A stretch of DNA of 19,706 bases from Bacteroidia bacterium (GTDB taxonomy: Bacteria > Bacteroidota > Bacteroidia > Bacteroidales > GCA-2748055). The position numbers were made by a program, and so were the translations under genes. The stretch lies in NCBI GenBank assembly GCA_030596245.1, contig JAUVKN010000032.1:1-19706 (forward strand), read 5' to 3'. Under the pieces are notes generated by a model that saw only the letters and a program-made list of their open reading frames with translations, searched no databases and was not told the DNA's origin. Shown piece after piece: positions 1 to 8,284 of the stretch. Within the stretch, counting starts at the first letter, position 1, and the number at the start of each line of letters is the position of its first letter.

Positions 1-45
1 CAGGAATATGAGATATAAAAAGATTATCGACAAGTATAAACCAAA

Positions 46-53
46 TATCTTTG
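46..53 (+). promoter_or_regulatory. Candidate Bacteroidota -7 promoter element for the first sulfatase gene
   Basis: TATCTTTG is an exact match to the Bacteroidota -7 consensus TAnnTTTG and ends 20 nt before the ATG at 74. I see no clear TTTG -33 element at the usual spacing, so support is moderate. If used, transcription would begin around position 60 and the upstream in-frame ATG at 8 could not serve as the start. The 6 fixed bases are expected a few times by chance in a window this size. Confidence 0.35.
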
Positions 54-73
54 ACTCAATAATTCTTAAGATT

Positions 74-1504
74 ATGAGTATAAAAATTTTCAGGGTATCT
101 GCAATCTTATTGCTGCTGATATCCGTTCTGACTTCAGGTTGTGCAAAGAACCATGAACGCCCAAACATTATTTTTTACCTGGCAGATGACCAGGATGTAT
201 ATGATTATGGTTGTTATGGAAATCGGAAGATTCATACTCCTGGTGTCGATCGCCTTGCCCGGGAGGGAGTTATGTTTCAAAATGCCTTTACAGGACAGGC
301 CATCTGCGCTCCCAGCCGTTCGCAATTGTACACCGGGAATTACCCGCTCAAAAACGGGTGTTTCCTGAATCATGTAAAAACAAAACAGGATCAGCGGAGT
401 GTAACTGAGTACCTGAAGGCAGCCGGGTATGAGGTTATCCTTGCAGGCAAGAGCCATGTAGGCCCCCCGGCAGTATATGATTGGAACAGGGAATGGAAGC
501 CCGAAAAGCGGAAAGACCTGCCCCGGCATTACCTTCCCCTGGACAGCATTCAGTCATATTTCAAGCAGACCAAAGTCCCCTTCTGTATGTATATCACATC
601 TGAATATCCCCACGGACCTTATTTCAAGGTTGAAAACAGAAATACTGGAGATATTGAGTTTTATCCATTCAATGAAAACATGCAAAATAATCAGGATTAT
701 GTGAACAGGAAAGCCGGTTATTACAGGAACATAGAAGAAGATAATACCCAGCTCGAGAATGTGCTGACATGGGTTGACCAATACCTGGATGAAAATACGA
801 TTTTCATTTACAGTGCCGACCACGGTACATCCGGGAAATTCACGGTGTATGACCGGGGACTCAATGTGCCGCTTGTTGCACGCTGGCCGGGCGTAATCAG
901 GGCAAATTCCCGTTCTGATGTGATGGTCCATTATACCGATGTGCTTCCCACTTTTCTTGAGATAGCAGGCGGTGAAGCTCCGGAAGATATTGACGGAAAG
1001 AGTTTTTTGTCAGTTTTGAAAGGAGACAACGAAGAAATACATAAATACGTTTACGGGGTCCAGACCAATCAAAACATCCAGCAGTGTGCGGTTTTTCCAT
1101 CCCGGATGATCCGCAGTAAACAGTATAAATACATCCGTAATTTCAATTCCATGGAGGTGGTTGATCAGAACCTGGGCAGTAATGAGGCTGTAAACCGGTT
1201 TATTAAGATGGGAGCAGAAAAGTTCAAGGATATTCCTTTTGAAGAAGTATACGACGTTCAGAATGACCCATTTGAGCAGGTAAACCTGGCAAAAAATCCG
1301 GAATACAATGACATTAAGCAGGGACTGATCACGGAATTGTATCAATGGATGGATGAGCAGGGAGACATTCTGGGTGAGAAAGGGTATATGCCAATAATTA
1401 AACCCTCCAAATGGTACCTTGACAGGAACTCCAGGCACAGGACTGTACCTGTTGAACTTGAAAACACACTAAGTGAGGAGGATTACCTTATCCTACACTA
1501 TTAA
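74..1504 (+). CDS. S1-family (formylglycine) sulfatase, lipoprotein
   Basis: Predicted arylsulfatase-type hydrolase that removes sulfate esters (or N-sulfate) from a glycan; 476 aa from the start chosen here. The ATG at 8 is in frame, but starting at 74 gives a canonical lipoprotein signal peptide (hydrophobic ILLLLISVL, then LTSGC, lipidated Cys23), and a promoter-like element lies at 46-53. Visible sulfatase features are the metal-binding Asp pair in FYLADDQ (38-39), the formylglycine signature CAPSR with Cys78 (TGC at 305), and the second metal/substrate segment SADHG (Asp249, His250) with Lys255 a few residues on. The Cys-type motif needs a formylglycine-generating radical-SAM enzyme (anSME) encoded elsewhere. 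The N-terminal half looks like the heparan N-sulfatase/SGSH-type branch of S1, but I cannot fix the subfamily. A second sulfatase follows after 45 bp on the same strand, probably in one operon. Confidence 0.9.
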   Translation: MSIKIFRVSAILLLLISVLTSGCAKNHERPNIIFYLADDQDVYDYGCYGNRKIHTPGVDRLAREGVMFQNAFTGQAICAPSRSQLYTGNYPLKNGCFLNHVKTKQDQRSVTEYLKAAGYEVILAGKSHVGPPAVYDWNREWKPEKRKDLPRHYLPLDSIQSYFKQTKVPFCMYITSEYPHGPYFKVENRNTGDIEFYPFNENMQNNQDYVNRKAGYYRNIEEDNTQLENVLTWVDQYLDENTIFIYSADHGTSGKFTVYDRGLNVPLVARWPGVIRANSRSDVMVHYTDVLPTFLEIAGGEAPEDIDGKSFLSVLKGDNEEIHKYVYGVQTNQNIQQCAVFPSRMIRSKQYKYIRNFNSMEVVDQNLGSNEAVNRFIKMGAEKFKDIPFEEVYDVQNDPFEQVNLAKNPEYNDIKQGLITELYQWMDEQGDILGEKGYMPIIKPSKWYLDRNSRHRTVPVELENTLSEEDYLILHY

Positions 1505-1535
1505 ATGGCATGTGAGAAGGATAGCTAACAATATA

Positions 1536-1542
1536 TTAGGAG
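1536..1542 (+). promoter_or_regulatory. Shine-Dalgarno-like site of second sulfatase
   Basis: TTAGGAG lies 7 nt before the ATG at 1550. Strong Shine-Dalgarno sequences are uncommon in Bacteroidota, so this supports the start choice. Translation from here puts the lipoprotein signal peptide at the very N-terminus. Confidence 0.45.
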
Positions 1543-1549
1543 TCGTATT

Positions 1550-3010
1550 ATGGATTCTTTAAAATTAAAACTTTTAATGTGGATGGGGCTGGTCCCTCTT
1601 CTGTTGATCAACGGTTGTAAATCTCAAAAGCAAGGGGAAATAAGCCCTCCGAATGTGCTCTTTATCGCCGTTGATGATTTGAGACTTCAGGCAAATATTT
1701 ACGGACAGCCCCAGATGGTTACTCCCAATATTGATCGCCTTGGCAAGGATGGGATTGTTTTCAATCGTGCCTATTGCAGTGTGCCGGTATGCGGTGCTTC
1801 CCGGGCAAGTCTTTTATCTGGTGCGCGTCCTACCTTCACCCGTTTTGTAAATTACCATACCCGTAAAGATGTGGATCTCCCGGGTGTTCCAAGCCTTCCT
1901 AAATGGTTCAAGGATCATGGATACACAACTGTATCAAATGGTAAGATTTACCATCATTCCGACGATGATCTGGAAGCCTGGACAGAGGAACCCCATATCC
2001 CCACCTCAGGGATTGGCTGGCAAAGTTACCTTACAGAAGCTTCCAGGGGAATTATTGAAAAAAACAGAACATCCGAGAAACCCGATCAGGTTATTGGTCC
2101 CGCGTATGAACACCCGGATGTGGAAGACAATGCCTATCCTGATGGTCAGCTGGCAGAGAAAAGCATCACCGACCTCAGGCGCCTGAGCAAACAGGAAAAT
2201 CCGTTTTTCCTGGCTGTGGGATTCTGGAAACCCCATCTGCCGTTCAATGCTCCAAATAAGTATTGGGACCTCTACTCAGAAAAGGATATTAAACTGGCTG
2301 ACAATCCCTACAAACCTGAAAATGCTCCGGATGCTGCCATGCACAAATGGGGGGAATTGAGAAGTATGTACGACAATATCCCACAGGAAGGGCCCCTATC
2401 CGATGAGATGGCTCGAGAGCTTATCCACGGATACTACGCTTGTGTCAGCTATACTGATACACAAATAGGGAAACTATTGGATGAGCTTGATAATCTAGGT
2501 TTATCAGAAAACACCATTGTCATTCTCTGGGGAGACCATGGCTGGCACCTGGGAGAGCACACCTTGTGGTGTAAACACTGCAATTTTGACCGGGTAATGA
2601 ATGCTCCTCTAATTGTCAAGGCGCCGGGGTATGGGAAAGGTCATGCCAGTAATGCGATAACAGAGTTTATAGATATATACCCGACTCTTTGCGAGTTGTG
2701 CGGGCTGCCTGAACCCGGTCATCTGGACGGAACAAGTTTTGTTTCTGTGCTTGATAATCCAAAGCAAGCTGTAAAGGATGCTGCTTATGTAAAGTACCGT
2801 GGAGGAGAATCGATCATATCAAACAGATATTCCTATACAGAATTCAGATCCGCCGACAACAGTGAAATCCAGGATATCATGTTGTATGATCTGAAGGATG
2901 ATCCTGCAGAGAATATAAACATCAGCGGCCGGGAAAATATGAAACCGGTCATCCAGCAACTTAGCAGTCAGCTTGCTGAGATTAAGAGTGAAATAAATGG
3001 TGCAGATTGA
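1550..3010 (+). CDS. Iduronate-2-sulfatase-like S1 sulfatase, lipoprotein (CxAxR active-site motif)
   Basis: 486-aa sulfatase with a lipoprotein signal (LLLINGC, lipidated Cys23). The family call rests on several iduronate-2-sulfatase (S1_7-like) hallmarks: FIAVDDLR with metal Asp42/Asp43, TPNIDRL, AVGFWKPHLPF in the middle, YTDTQIG, and WGDHGWHLGEH (Asp329, His330) followed by Lys342 and NFD. These enzymes remove 2-O-sulfate from uronic acids in glycosaminoglycans, or sulfate from related algal glycans. The catalytic motif is CGASR (Cys81-Arg85): Ala replaces the usual Pro of CxPxR. CxAxR is an accepted variant of the formylglycine signature, so activity is likely retained, but it is atypical. 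It sits 45 bp after another sulfatase and 45 bp before the propeller-lyase candidate, consistent with one + strand operon for sulfated-glycan degradation. Family certain; substrate inferred. Confidence 0.92.
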   Translation: MDSLKLKLLMWMGLVPLLLINGCKSQKQGEISPPNVLFIAVDDLRLQANIYGQPQMVTPNIDRLGKDGIVFNRAYCSVPVCGASRASLLSGARPTFTRFVNYHTRKDVDLPGVPSLPKWFKDHGYTTVSNGKIYHHSDDDLEAWTEEPHIPTSGIGWQSYLTEASRGIIEKNRTSEKPDQVIGPAYEHPDVEDNAYPDGQLAEKSITDLRRLSKQENPFFLAVGFWKPHLPFNAPNKYWDLYSEKDIKLADNPYKPENAPDAAMHKWGELRSMYDNIPQEGPLSDEMARELIHGYYACVSYTDTQIGKLLDELDNLGLSENTIVILWGDHGWHLGEHTLWCKHCNFDRVMNAPLIVKAPGYGKGHASNAITEFIDIYPTLCELCGLPEPGHLDGTSFVSVLDNPKQAVKDAAYVKYRGGESIISNRYSYTEFRSADNSEIQDIMLYDLKDDPAENINISGRENMKPVIQQLSSQLAEIKSEINGAD

Positions 3011-3055
3011 GATTATATTGAAAGATTTTAACAAGGCTAAATAAATCATTGGCAT

Positions 3056-5767
3056 ATGCGACTTATTGCAAAGATATCCCTCTTCCTTATCTCTGGATTG
3101 CTGTACACTCCTCTGATCAGCAGCCAATGGCAACCCGGACAACAATATGATTTAAACGAAGAGAAGTATACATACCGTGTATTATGGGAAACCGACCAGG
3201 CCCATTATGGGGATATCCATATCAATGAATACAGGGGACAGCGCCATATCGTAGCGTCCTATGCCGGCAACAGTTATATTGTATATATTGATTATGACTG
3301 GCGTCCAAGGATCGTTAAAGTGAGTTCCGACGGAACCGCTGCAGAAGCATTCCTGGATTCCGCGGACTATCATATCCTGGAAAACGATTCCCACCAGTAT
3401 TTTGCCATTGGTATTGATAAAGATGGTTATATCCATGTATTCGGTGACATGCATAATTTTCCCAGATATCACATTGACCATCTGCCCGAAAGATACCAGA
3501 ACGCAGAATGCATGTACTGGCGAAGTGATTTGCCCGAAGACATCTCCGGTTTTACATGGCATGGAGACCAGTTCGGTAATTGTCCCTGGGGTACTTCATT
3601 TACCTATCCTCAGTTCTTTTATGATCAGAACGGAGGAATCTATTTCAGTACCCGGGTAAGGTCAGAGACCGAAAGGCAATATGCAGCTGTCAATTATAAC
3701 AAGTATAATACGGAAACCCGGCAGTGGGAACTCATAGGAGGTACGAACGAGTATAATAATCAGTGCCTTTTCTGGGAAGATAACGGCGAGGGGGGCGGTA
3801 CCTATTCCAAGCCCTGCCGGAATCTTCATTTTGACCTGAATAATACAGCCCACTTTGTAAGTTCTCTTTACAATAGTGACCGGGACAAACCTTTCCCTGA
3901 AACCAATGGCAAATACAATACAGATGTCGTATATGCAGCATCCGATGATTTCGGCATGACCTTCCGCCGCGCCAACGGTACTGCTGTTGAAGCCATACCC
4001 ATGCGTATTGATGTAGCAGCCCAAAGGCCCGACTTAATCCTTAGCAACACCATTGTTGGTGCAACTGTGTCGGAGGCCATTACCGACTATAAGGGAACAC
4101 CGTATGTTCTGGGAGATGAGTATGCTGAAGATGGAACCCTGACACATTTTTGCTATGCCTTTAACAGCGAAACAGATGCCTGGGAGGATGTTTCTGCACT
4201 ACGTCCGCCATCCAAAGGGTATTTTGTGGCTGACCGGGCGGGTGTTATTACATTTTTTACAAAAGGCACATACGCCATGCATCGTTTTTTTGAATTCGGG
4301 AAAGCGCGTATCACAAACATGCCCTATTATGATATAGGTGTTGACCGGCTGCATATGCTGGAGACAGGGCACATCAGGGGAATTCAAAGGCGGACGAATG
4401 CATCTCAGCTATTTCAGCTGGTTGAGGTTGAGATTGAAAGGCCAATTTCCTACCCGGAAATGGGGGATGTCCTTTCATCGGATGCACAGTTATGGTCCCT
4501 TGAGGCTGACGCCGGGATTTTCTACCCTGAATTTTCACCGGCGAGATATCGTTATACGCTTTATGTACCGGAAGGAACCCAGGGCGTTATATTAACTGCA
4601 ATATCAAAACATCATAAGGCATTGGTTTCCGGGGATGGTGAGCAAACCATTCCACAAATGGCTTTGATAAGTGTTATGGCGGAAGACAGCACAACAGTAC
4701 TTAATTATGAGGTGAATATTGTTGAAACAGATATTGACGCATTCCTTCCTGCCGGAGATGCATACGTGCGCAGCGGTGACTATAGTTCCTATAATTATAA
4801 TGAAGACGAGATCAGGTGTAAAACCGCTTCCAATGCAAATTTCAGGCGCGAGGGACTTATGAAGTTTTCTGTCGAGGGCATTAATGCGGAGGAGATCAAT
4901 GCAGTCTTTCTTAAACTGCACATTAACAAGGTAAATGGGAGTACCCGGGCTCAGTTCTATGATTGTGATACAGATTGGGATGAAACTACGATCACTTGGG
5001 AGAGCGCATCTCTACTTCCAATAGCAGATGAACCATTCAGGAAATATGATATATCACCCGGCAATGACAGTTCTTTTATATTGGTCAATATCACCGGTTA
5101 TGTAAAAGAGCAGCTTTCAACAGACACGGTTTTTGGGTTCAGAATGATATCTGAAGTTACAGGCACCGATTTCAGACTATCATCAAAGGAGCATACAGAT
5201 TCCTTAAAGATCCCCGAAATATGCATTATGTATGGGGCGTCCCTTTCAGACGAAACATCTTTACAAAGCCTTATCTCGGATATTGGAAACCTGGATCCGG
5301 CCTTTGACGCCAATATACTTGACTATTCGCTGGAAGTACCGGTCGGGACTGAGCAGGTTCACCTTGCTGCAATTGCGTCTCATCCTGTGGCCTGGGTAAC
5401 AGGAGATGGTCTTATCAAGACTAAAACCGGTCAGGCAATTATCACTGTTACCGCAGAGGATGGGGTTACAGTAAGAGAATATACGGTTGACATTTATGGC
5501 CATAATACAGCTGTGACTAAATCAGGTCAGGATGTGAATTTTAAATTCTATCCCAATCCTGCCTCGGATCATATCAGGGTAGAATTCAGTGAAAGGATGA
5601 TCGGTTCCATAACATTAAGAAATATACTGGGACAAGTCCTGATCAAACAAGAAATCTCATCTGAAAAGGAAATCCTTAACCTCTCCAGCATCAGATCAGG
5701 GATTTATTTCTTATCGGTTGAATCTGGTGATGGGATTGTGAATACGCAAAAACTGATTGTAAAGTAG
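3056..5767 (+). CDS. Secreted BNR_4 beta-propeller candidate polysaccharide lyase with DNRLRE and T9SS domains
   Basis: 903-aa secreted multidomain protein. Order: signal peptide (about 1-23, cleavage before Gln24); BNR_4-like beta-propeller (about 25-465); cadherin-like beta-sandwich (about 470-558); DNRLRE/CBM96-like domain (about 559-735, with TDWDETTITWESA and VNITGYVKEQL); second cadherin-like domain (about 735-820); T9SS type A sorting domain (about 828-903, FYPNPASD ... SGIYFLSVESGD). The propeller shows BNR_4 hallmarks: DKDGYIHVFGDMHN, CMYWRS, FTYPQF, and an Asp-box SDDFGMTF (296-303). The PL24/PL25 ulvan lyases share this fold; from memory, their active sites use His-His-Tyr-Arg with about 20 residues between the His and 16 between Tyr and Arg. 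Here His113/His133 and Tyr184/Arg200 have the same spacings. It follows two sulfatase genes and faces a GH88 gene, as expected for a lyase producing unsaturated uronates. Exact PL family unknown; a non-catalytic BNR protein is the alternative. Confidence 0.8.
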   Translation: MRLIAKISLFLISGLLYTPLISSQWQPGQQYDLNEEKYTYRVLWETDQAHYGDIHINEYRGQRHIVASYAGNSYIVYIDYDWRPRIVKVSSDGTAAEAFLDSADYHILENDSHQYFAIGIDKDGYIHVFGDMHNFPRYHIDHLPERYQNAECMYWRSDLPEDISGFTWHGDQFGNCPWGTSFTYPQFFYDQNGGIYFSTRVRSETERQYAAVNYNKYNTETRQWELIGGTNEYNNQCLFWEDNGEGGGTYSKPCRNLHFDLNNTAHFVSSLYNSDRDKPFPETNGKYNTDVVYAASDDFGMTFRRANGTAVEAIPMRIDVAAQRPDLILSNTIVGATVSEAITDYKGTPYVLGDEYAEDGTLTHFCYAFNSETDAWEDVSALRPPSKGYFVADRAGVITFFTKGTYAMHRFFEFGKARITNMPYYDIGVDRLHMLETGHIRGIQRRTNASQLFQLVEVEIERPISYPEMGDVLSSDAQLWSLEADAGIFYPEFSPARYRYTLYVPEGTQGVILTAISKHHKALVSGDGEQTIPQMALISVMAEDSTTVLNYEVNIVETDIDAFLPAGDAYVRSGDYSSYNYNEDEIRCKTASNANFRREGLMKFSVEGINAEEINAVFLKLHINKVNGSTRAQFYDCDTDWDETTITWESASLLPIADEPFRKYDISPGNDSSFILVNITGYVKEQLSTDTVFGFRMISEVTGTDFRLSSKEHTDSLKIPEICIMYGASLSDETSLQSLISDIGNLDPAFDANILDYSLEVPVGTEQVHLAAIASHPVAWVTGDGLIKTKTGQAIITVTAEDGVTVREYTVDIYGHNTAVTKSGQDVNFKFYPNPASDHIRVEFSERMIGSITLRNILGQVLIKQEISSEKEILNLSSIRSGIYFLSVESGDGIVNTQKLIVK

Positions 5768-5788
5768 ATTTAGCCCGGTAGGGTTCAG

Positions 5789-7009
5789 TTAATTGCCTGC
5801 ATCTTGAACAGCGTAATTGCTTATTTCCATATATTCTTTCAAAGCTTCCAAAAAATAATAGTCAGCATAATTGATGGATACGTCAACTTCTGAATTCCCC
5901 GGAAAGTTCCCCACACTATGTTGTAATATAAAATATCCGTTGCCACCTGTTTTGGACAGGTATTGTTCGGAGCATAAGCTCCTTAGAATGTTTTCAGCCA
6001 TTTTTAAGTACTGTTTTGACAATCCGCTGCTTACATAATGGCTCAATGAAAGAAATGCGCATGCCATGACCGATGCACTTGAAGCATCCCTGTATGTATA
6101 AGGGATCTTAGGATCATCGAAATCCCAGTAGGGTATGAAATCTTCAGGCATTCTCTCATGTGTCAGTATATATGCTCCGATCTCCTTGGCACACTTAAGG
6201 TAGGTAGCGTCACTGGTATATTTGTATATCATTGTACAGGCATACAGAGCCCAGGCCTGTCCCCTGGCCCAGCTGGATTCATTGGAATACCCCTGATGGG
6301 TCTGTTTAATGTTCACATCTCCGTGAATGGTATCAAAATCGACCACATGGTAGGTGCTGAAATCATCTCTAAAATGATTTTTCAGGGTTGTATTGGCATG
6401 TTGAATGGCCACCTCCCGGTACAATTCAGTCCCGGAATAATCATATGCCCATAAAAGCATTTCCAGGTTCATCATATTATCAATGATTACCGGAAACTCC
6501 CAGTTACCCCAGTCCCATGAACGGATAGCACCCACCTTTGGATTAAATCTCGACGCAAGATTATCGGATGCTTCAATGATTTTCTCAGCAAAAGATGGGT
6601 TACCGGTGATTCTATATCCATTACCAAATGAGCAAAACACCATAAACCCCAGATCATGGGTAGAATTTATTTCAGAAACCGGCCCCAATTCCCGGGTAAA
6701 TCTATTGGCTTGTGAAAGAAAAAAACTATCTCTTGTGATTTCATATGCGTACCAAAGACTTCCGGGAAAAAAACCTACGGTCCAATCTTCAAGATCTGCA
6801 TATACCATATTATCAGAATGATCGCAGGAACGGGGTATTTTTTCAGGAGAGTAATGCAGTGCTGCTTTTCTCAATTGACTGGTAATATGTTCTAGTGTCT
6901 TTTCAATCCATGCTTCATTTGTGGCTGGCCTTACACAACTGGTCAGAATAACAAAAATCACCAGCACAAATTGCTTAATGAGGAATTTGCGAAATATCTT
7001 CGACATCAT
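5789..7009 (-). CDS. GH88 unsaturated glucuronyl hydrolase, lipoprotein
   Basis: 406-aa glycoside hydrolase family 88 protein. GH88 enzymes hydrate and release the 4,5-unsaturated uronic acid left at the non-reducing end by polysaccharide lyases. The N-terminus is a lipoprotein signal (FVILTSC, Cys25). The alpha/alpha-barrel signatures are present: DWTVGFFPGSLW, STHDLGFMV (Asp119) and PVIIDNMMNLE (Asp177), matching the two Asp residues known to be critical in Bacillus unsaturated glucuronyl hydrolase (Asp88 and Asp149 there). Also seen are SSWARGQAWALY, characteristic of the family, and YRDASSASVMA. Length fits the family. The gene converges on the propeller-lyase candidate with a 21-bp gap, so the two are separate transcripts; its upstream region is shared with the divergent DNRLRE gene. 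Its presence is the strongest contextual argument that a lyase works in this locus. Confidence 0.93.
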   Translation of the reverse strand: MMSKIFRKFLIKQFVLVIFVILTSCVRPATNEAWIEKTLEHITSQLRKAALHYSPEKIPRSCDHSDNMVYADLEDWTVGFFPGSLWYAYEITRDSFFLSQANRFTRELGPVSEINSTHDLGFMVFCSFGNGYRITGNPSFAEKIIEASDNLASRFNPKVGAIRSWDWGNWEFPVIIDNMMNLEMLLWAYDYSGTELYREVAIQHANTTLKNHFRDDFSTYHVVDFDTIHGDVNIKQTHQGYSNESSWARGQAWALYACTMIYKYTSDATYLKCAKEIGAYILTHERMPEDFIPYWDFDDPKIPYTYRDASSASVMACAFLSLSHYVSSGLSKQYLKMAENILRSLCSEQYLSKTGGNGYFILQHSVGNFPGNSEVDVSINYADYYFLEALKEYMEISNYAVQDAGN

Positions 7010-7138
7010 AGATATAAAAATATTTCATATGACAAAGAGTTTTATTAATTCCTATCTCGTTAAAAGTATAATACGTCTCAGAATAGACTTCTAACTGCAA
7101 AAGATTCTAGTTATATCCTGATTTCTATTCATATCTAA

Positions 7139-7194
7139 CTGGAGATTATTGCATGGATTTATGAGACAATAGTGTAATAATCCCTGCTCTCCGG
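7139..7194. promoter_or_regulatory. Interrupted dyad in the GH88/DNRLRE divergent intergenic region
   Basis: The 225-bp gap 7010-7234 separates two divergent genes. Within it, GATTATT (7144-7150) is perfectly complementary to AATAATC (7176-7182), and the outer CTGGA (7139-7143) can pair with TCCGG (7190-7194, one G-T pair), leaving a bulge on the right arm. It may be an operator or a 5' leader hairpin of the DNRLRE gene. No perfect TAnnTTTG element was found in this gap; TAATTTTA at 7199-7206 (+) and TACTTTTA at 7068-7061 (-) match at 7 of 8 positions but lack a -33 partner. Confidence 0.25.
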
Positions 7195-7234
7195 TGATTA
7201 ATTTTACCATTATTAACCTATAAATAAATATAAT

Positions 7235-8059
7235 ATGAAAAGAATTTACACATTATTAGTTGTAGCCGTGATGCTGACGTCATTTGTTAACATCTCCAGG
7301 GCACAGGTTACGCCGGATTCCGTAAAAATCGTAATGCTCAGAATCAAGTCCAGCAAACCAGACCTTAACATAAGTGGTAAAGGAACGGCTAAAGCTGACT
7401 TTGAGAATGACTTAATCGCAAAGGCATCAATAGGCGATTTCAATCTCACTTCCGACGAGCTTGATAGTGCTATGTTAAGGATCTTTTTCAAAGACACAGA
7501 TCCAATAGGCGATTATGCTTTTTTTGATATGGAACCTGCTTGGGTTGATACCATGGTCACCTGGAACAGCGCAGCTAGCCTGACAGTTGCTGATACATCA
7601 TTTGCAACACTCACCCTGATAGATGCGGATACAACTTACTGGCTTAATATTACGGACTTCATAAAAGCGAAACTTGATGCAGAGGTGGATTTTGGATGGA
7701 GATCTGTTTCAGTTGACGGGATTGTTTCAGCAACCACACGAACCTCTTATCATGTAACCCCGTTCTTCCAGCCGACTATATTTCTGTATCCAAAAGATTT
7801 TACGGGGATTACGCGTCAACAGGGAATCAGCATATCAATCTTCCCGAATCCAGCAACTGATTATCTGAGGGTTGACCTGGGTGAAAACACAGCAGGAACA
7901 GTAGTACTTTACAACACGATTGGAGCCAGCGTACTAAGAAAGCAGTTTCATTCTGCAAATATCAAGCTTGACTTGACTGTGATAGAGTCAGGGATATACT
8001 TTTTATCAATTGAATCAGAAGACACTAACTTCCAAACCAGGAAGGTCATAGTCCACTAG
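7235..8059 (+). CDS. Secreted DNRLRE/CBM96-like protein with T9SS sorting domain
   Basis: 274-aa protein with a signal peptide (1-23, NISRA then Gln24), a single DNRLRE/CBM96-like beta-sandwich (about 30-190) and a T9SS type A sorting domain (about 200-274, IFPNPATDYL ... SGIYFLSIESED). Key stretches MVTWNSAASLTVADTSF and LNITDFIKAKL line up with TITWESASLLPIADEPF and VNITGYVKEQL in the neighbouring propeller protein, so the two binding modules and sorting tails are related. No catalytic domain is present. The likely role is a cell-surface glycan-binding or adhesion protein delivered by T9SS. It is divergent from GH88 and followed by a good terminator, so probably monocistronic. Domain family confident; ligand unknown. 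Confidence 0.8.
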   Translation: MKRIYTLLVVAVMLTSFVNISRAQVTPDSVKIVMLRIKSSKPDLNISGKGTAKADFENDLIAKASIGDFNLTSDELDSAMLRIFFKDTDPIGDYAFFDMEPAWVDTMVTWNSAASLTVADTSFATLTLIDADTTYWLNITDFIKAKLDAEVDFGWRSVSVDGIVSATTRTSYHVTPFFQPTIFLYPKDFTGITRQQGISISIFPNPATDYLRVDLGENTAGTVVLYNTIGASVLRKQFHSANIKLDLTVIESGIYFLSIESEDTNFQTRKVIVH

Positions 8060-8084
8060 GTCAATCTTAAATCTCAAATAATGG

Positions 8085-8118
8085 AAGCCATCTTGTGGAT
8101 AATCATAAGATGGCTTTT
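8085..8118 (+). terminator. Rho-independent terminator after the DNRLRE gene
   Basis: Perfect 10-bp stem AAGCCATCTT (8085-8094) / AAGATGGCTT (8107-8116), 12-nt loop, followed by further T residues (8115-8118 read TTTT). It lies 26 bp after the stop codon. Confidence 0.75.
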
Positions 8119-8284
8119 CAGTTAATACAATTAGGAAGTTTAAGGATCATTCAAAGAAAGAATAATACTGAAGGTTATGTTATTATCGCCGTTCATAACT
8201 TGAGAATATCTGGAGTCAAAAGGTTTTTTCAGGCTCAAAACTGCGAAAAATATCTCCAAACATACGGAAGTTGAATTTTATGAT
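8119..8284 (+). other. Gene-poor stretch with a short sulfatase-like sequence echo
   Basis: No complete gene seen between the two hairpins. Positions 8183-8205 match 1662-1684 of the second sulfatase gene at 20 of 23 bases. In the same frame it reads IAVHNLR against IAVDDLR, the sulfatase metal-binding segment with both Asp residues lost. The frame stays open to a TGA just before 8275 but has no ATG upstream and no other sulfatase similarity that I can see. It could be a small decayed remnant or coincidence. Confidence 0.25.

Noticed and set aside
8..73. 22-codon N-terminal extension of the first sulfatase from the ATG at 8
   Set aside because: The extension would bury a canonical lipoprotein signal peptide starting at 74, and a promoter-like TATCTTTG lies inside it.
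5768..5788. Possible terminator AGCCC-GGTA-GGGTT between the convergent propeller and GH88 genes
   Set aside because: Only 5 bp with a G-T pair and no T-tract; too weak to call.
74..7009. Heparin/chondroitin PUL as the specific assignment
   Set aside because: The iduronate-2-sulfatase-like and GH88 genes would fit, but no glycosaminoglycan lyase family (PL8, PL12, PL13, PL15, PL21) is present, and the propeller fold is of the ulvan/rhamnose-glucuronate lyase type.
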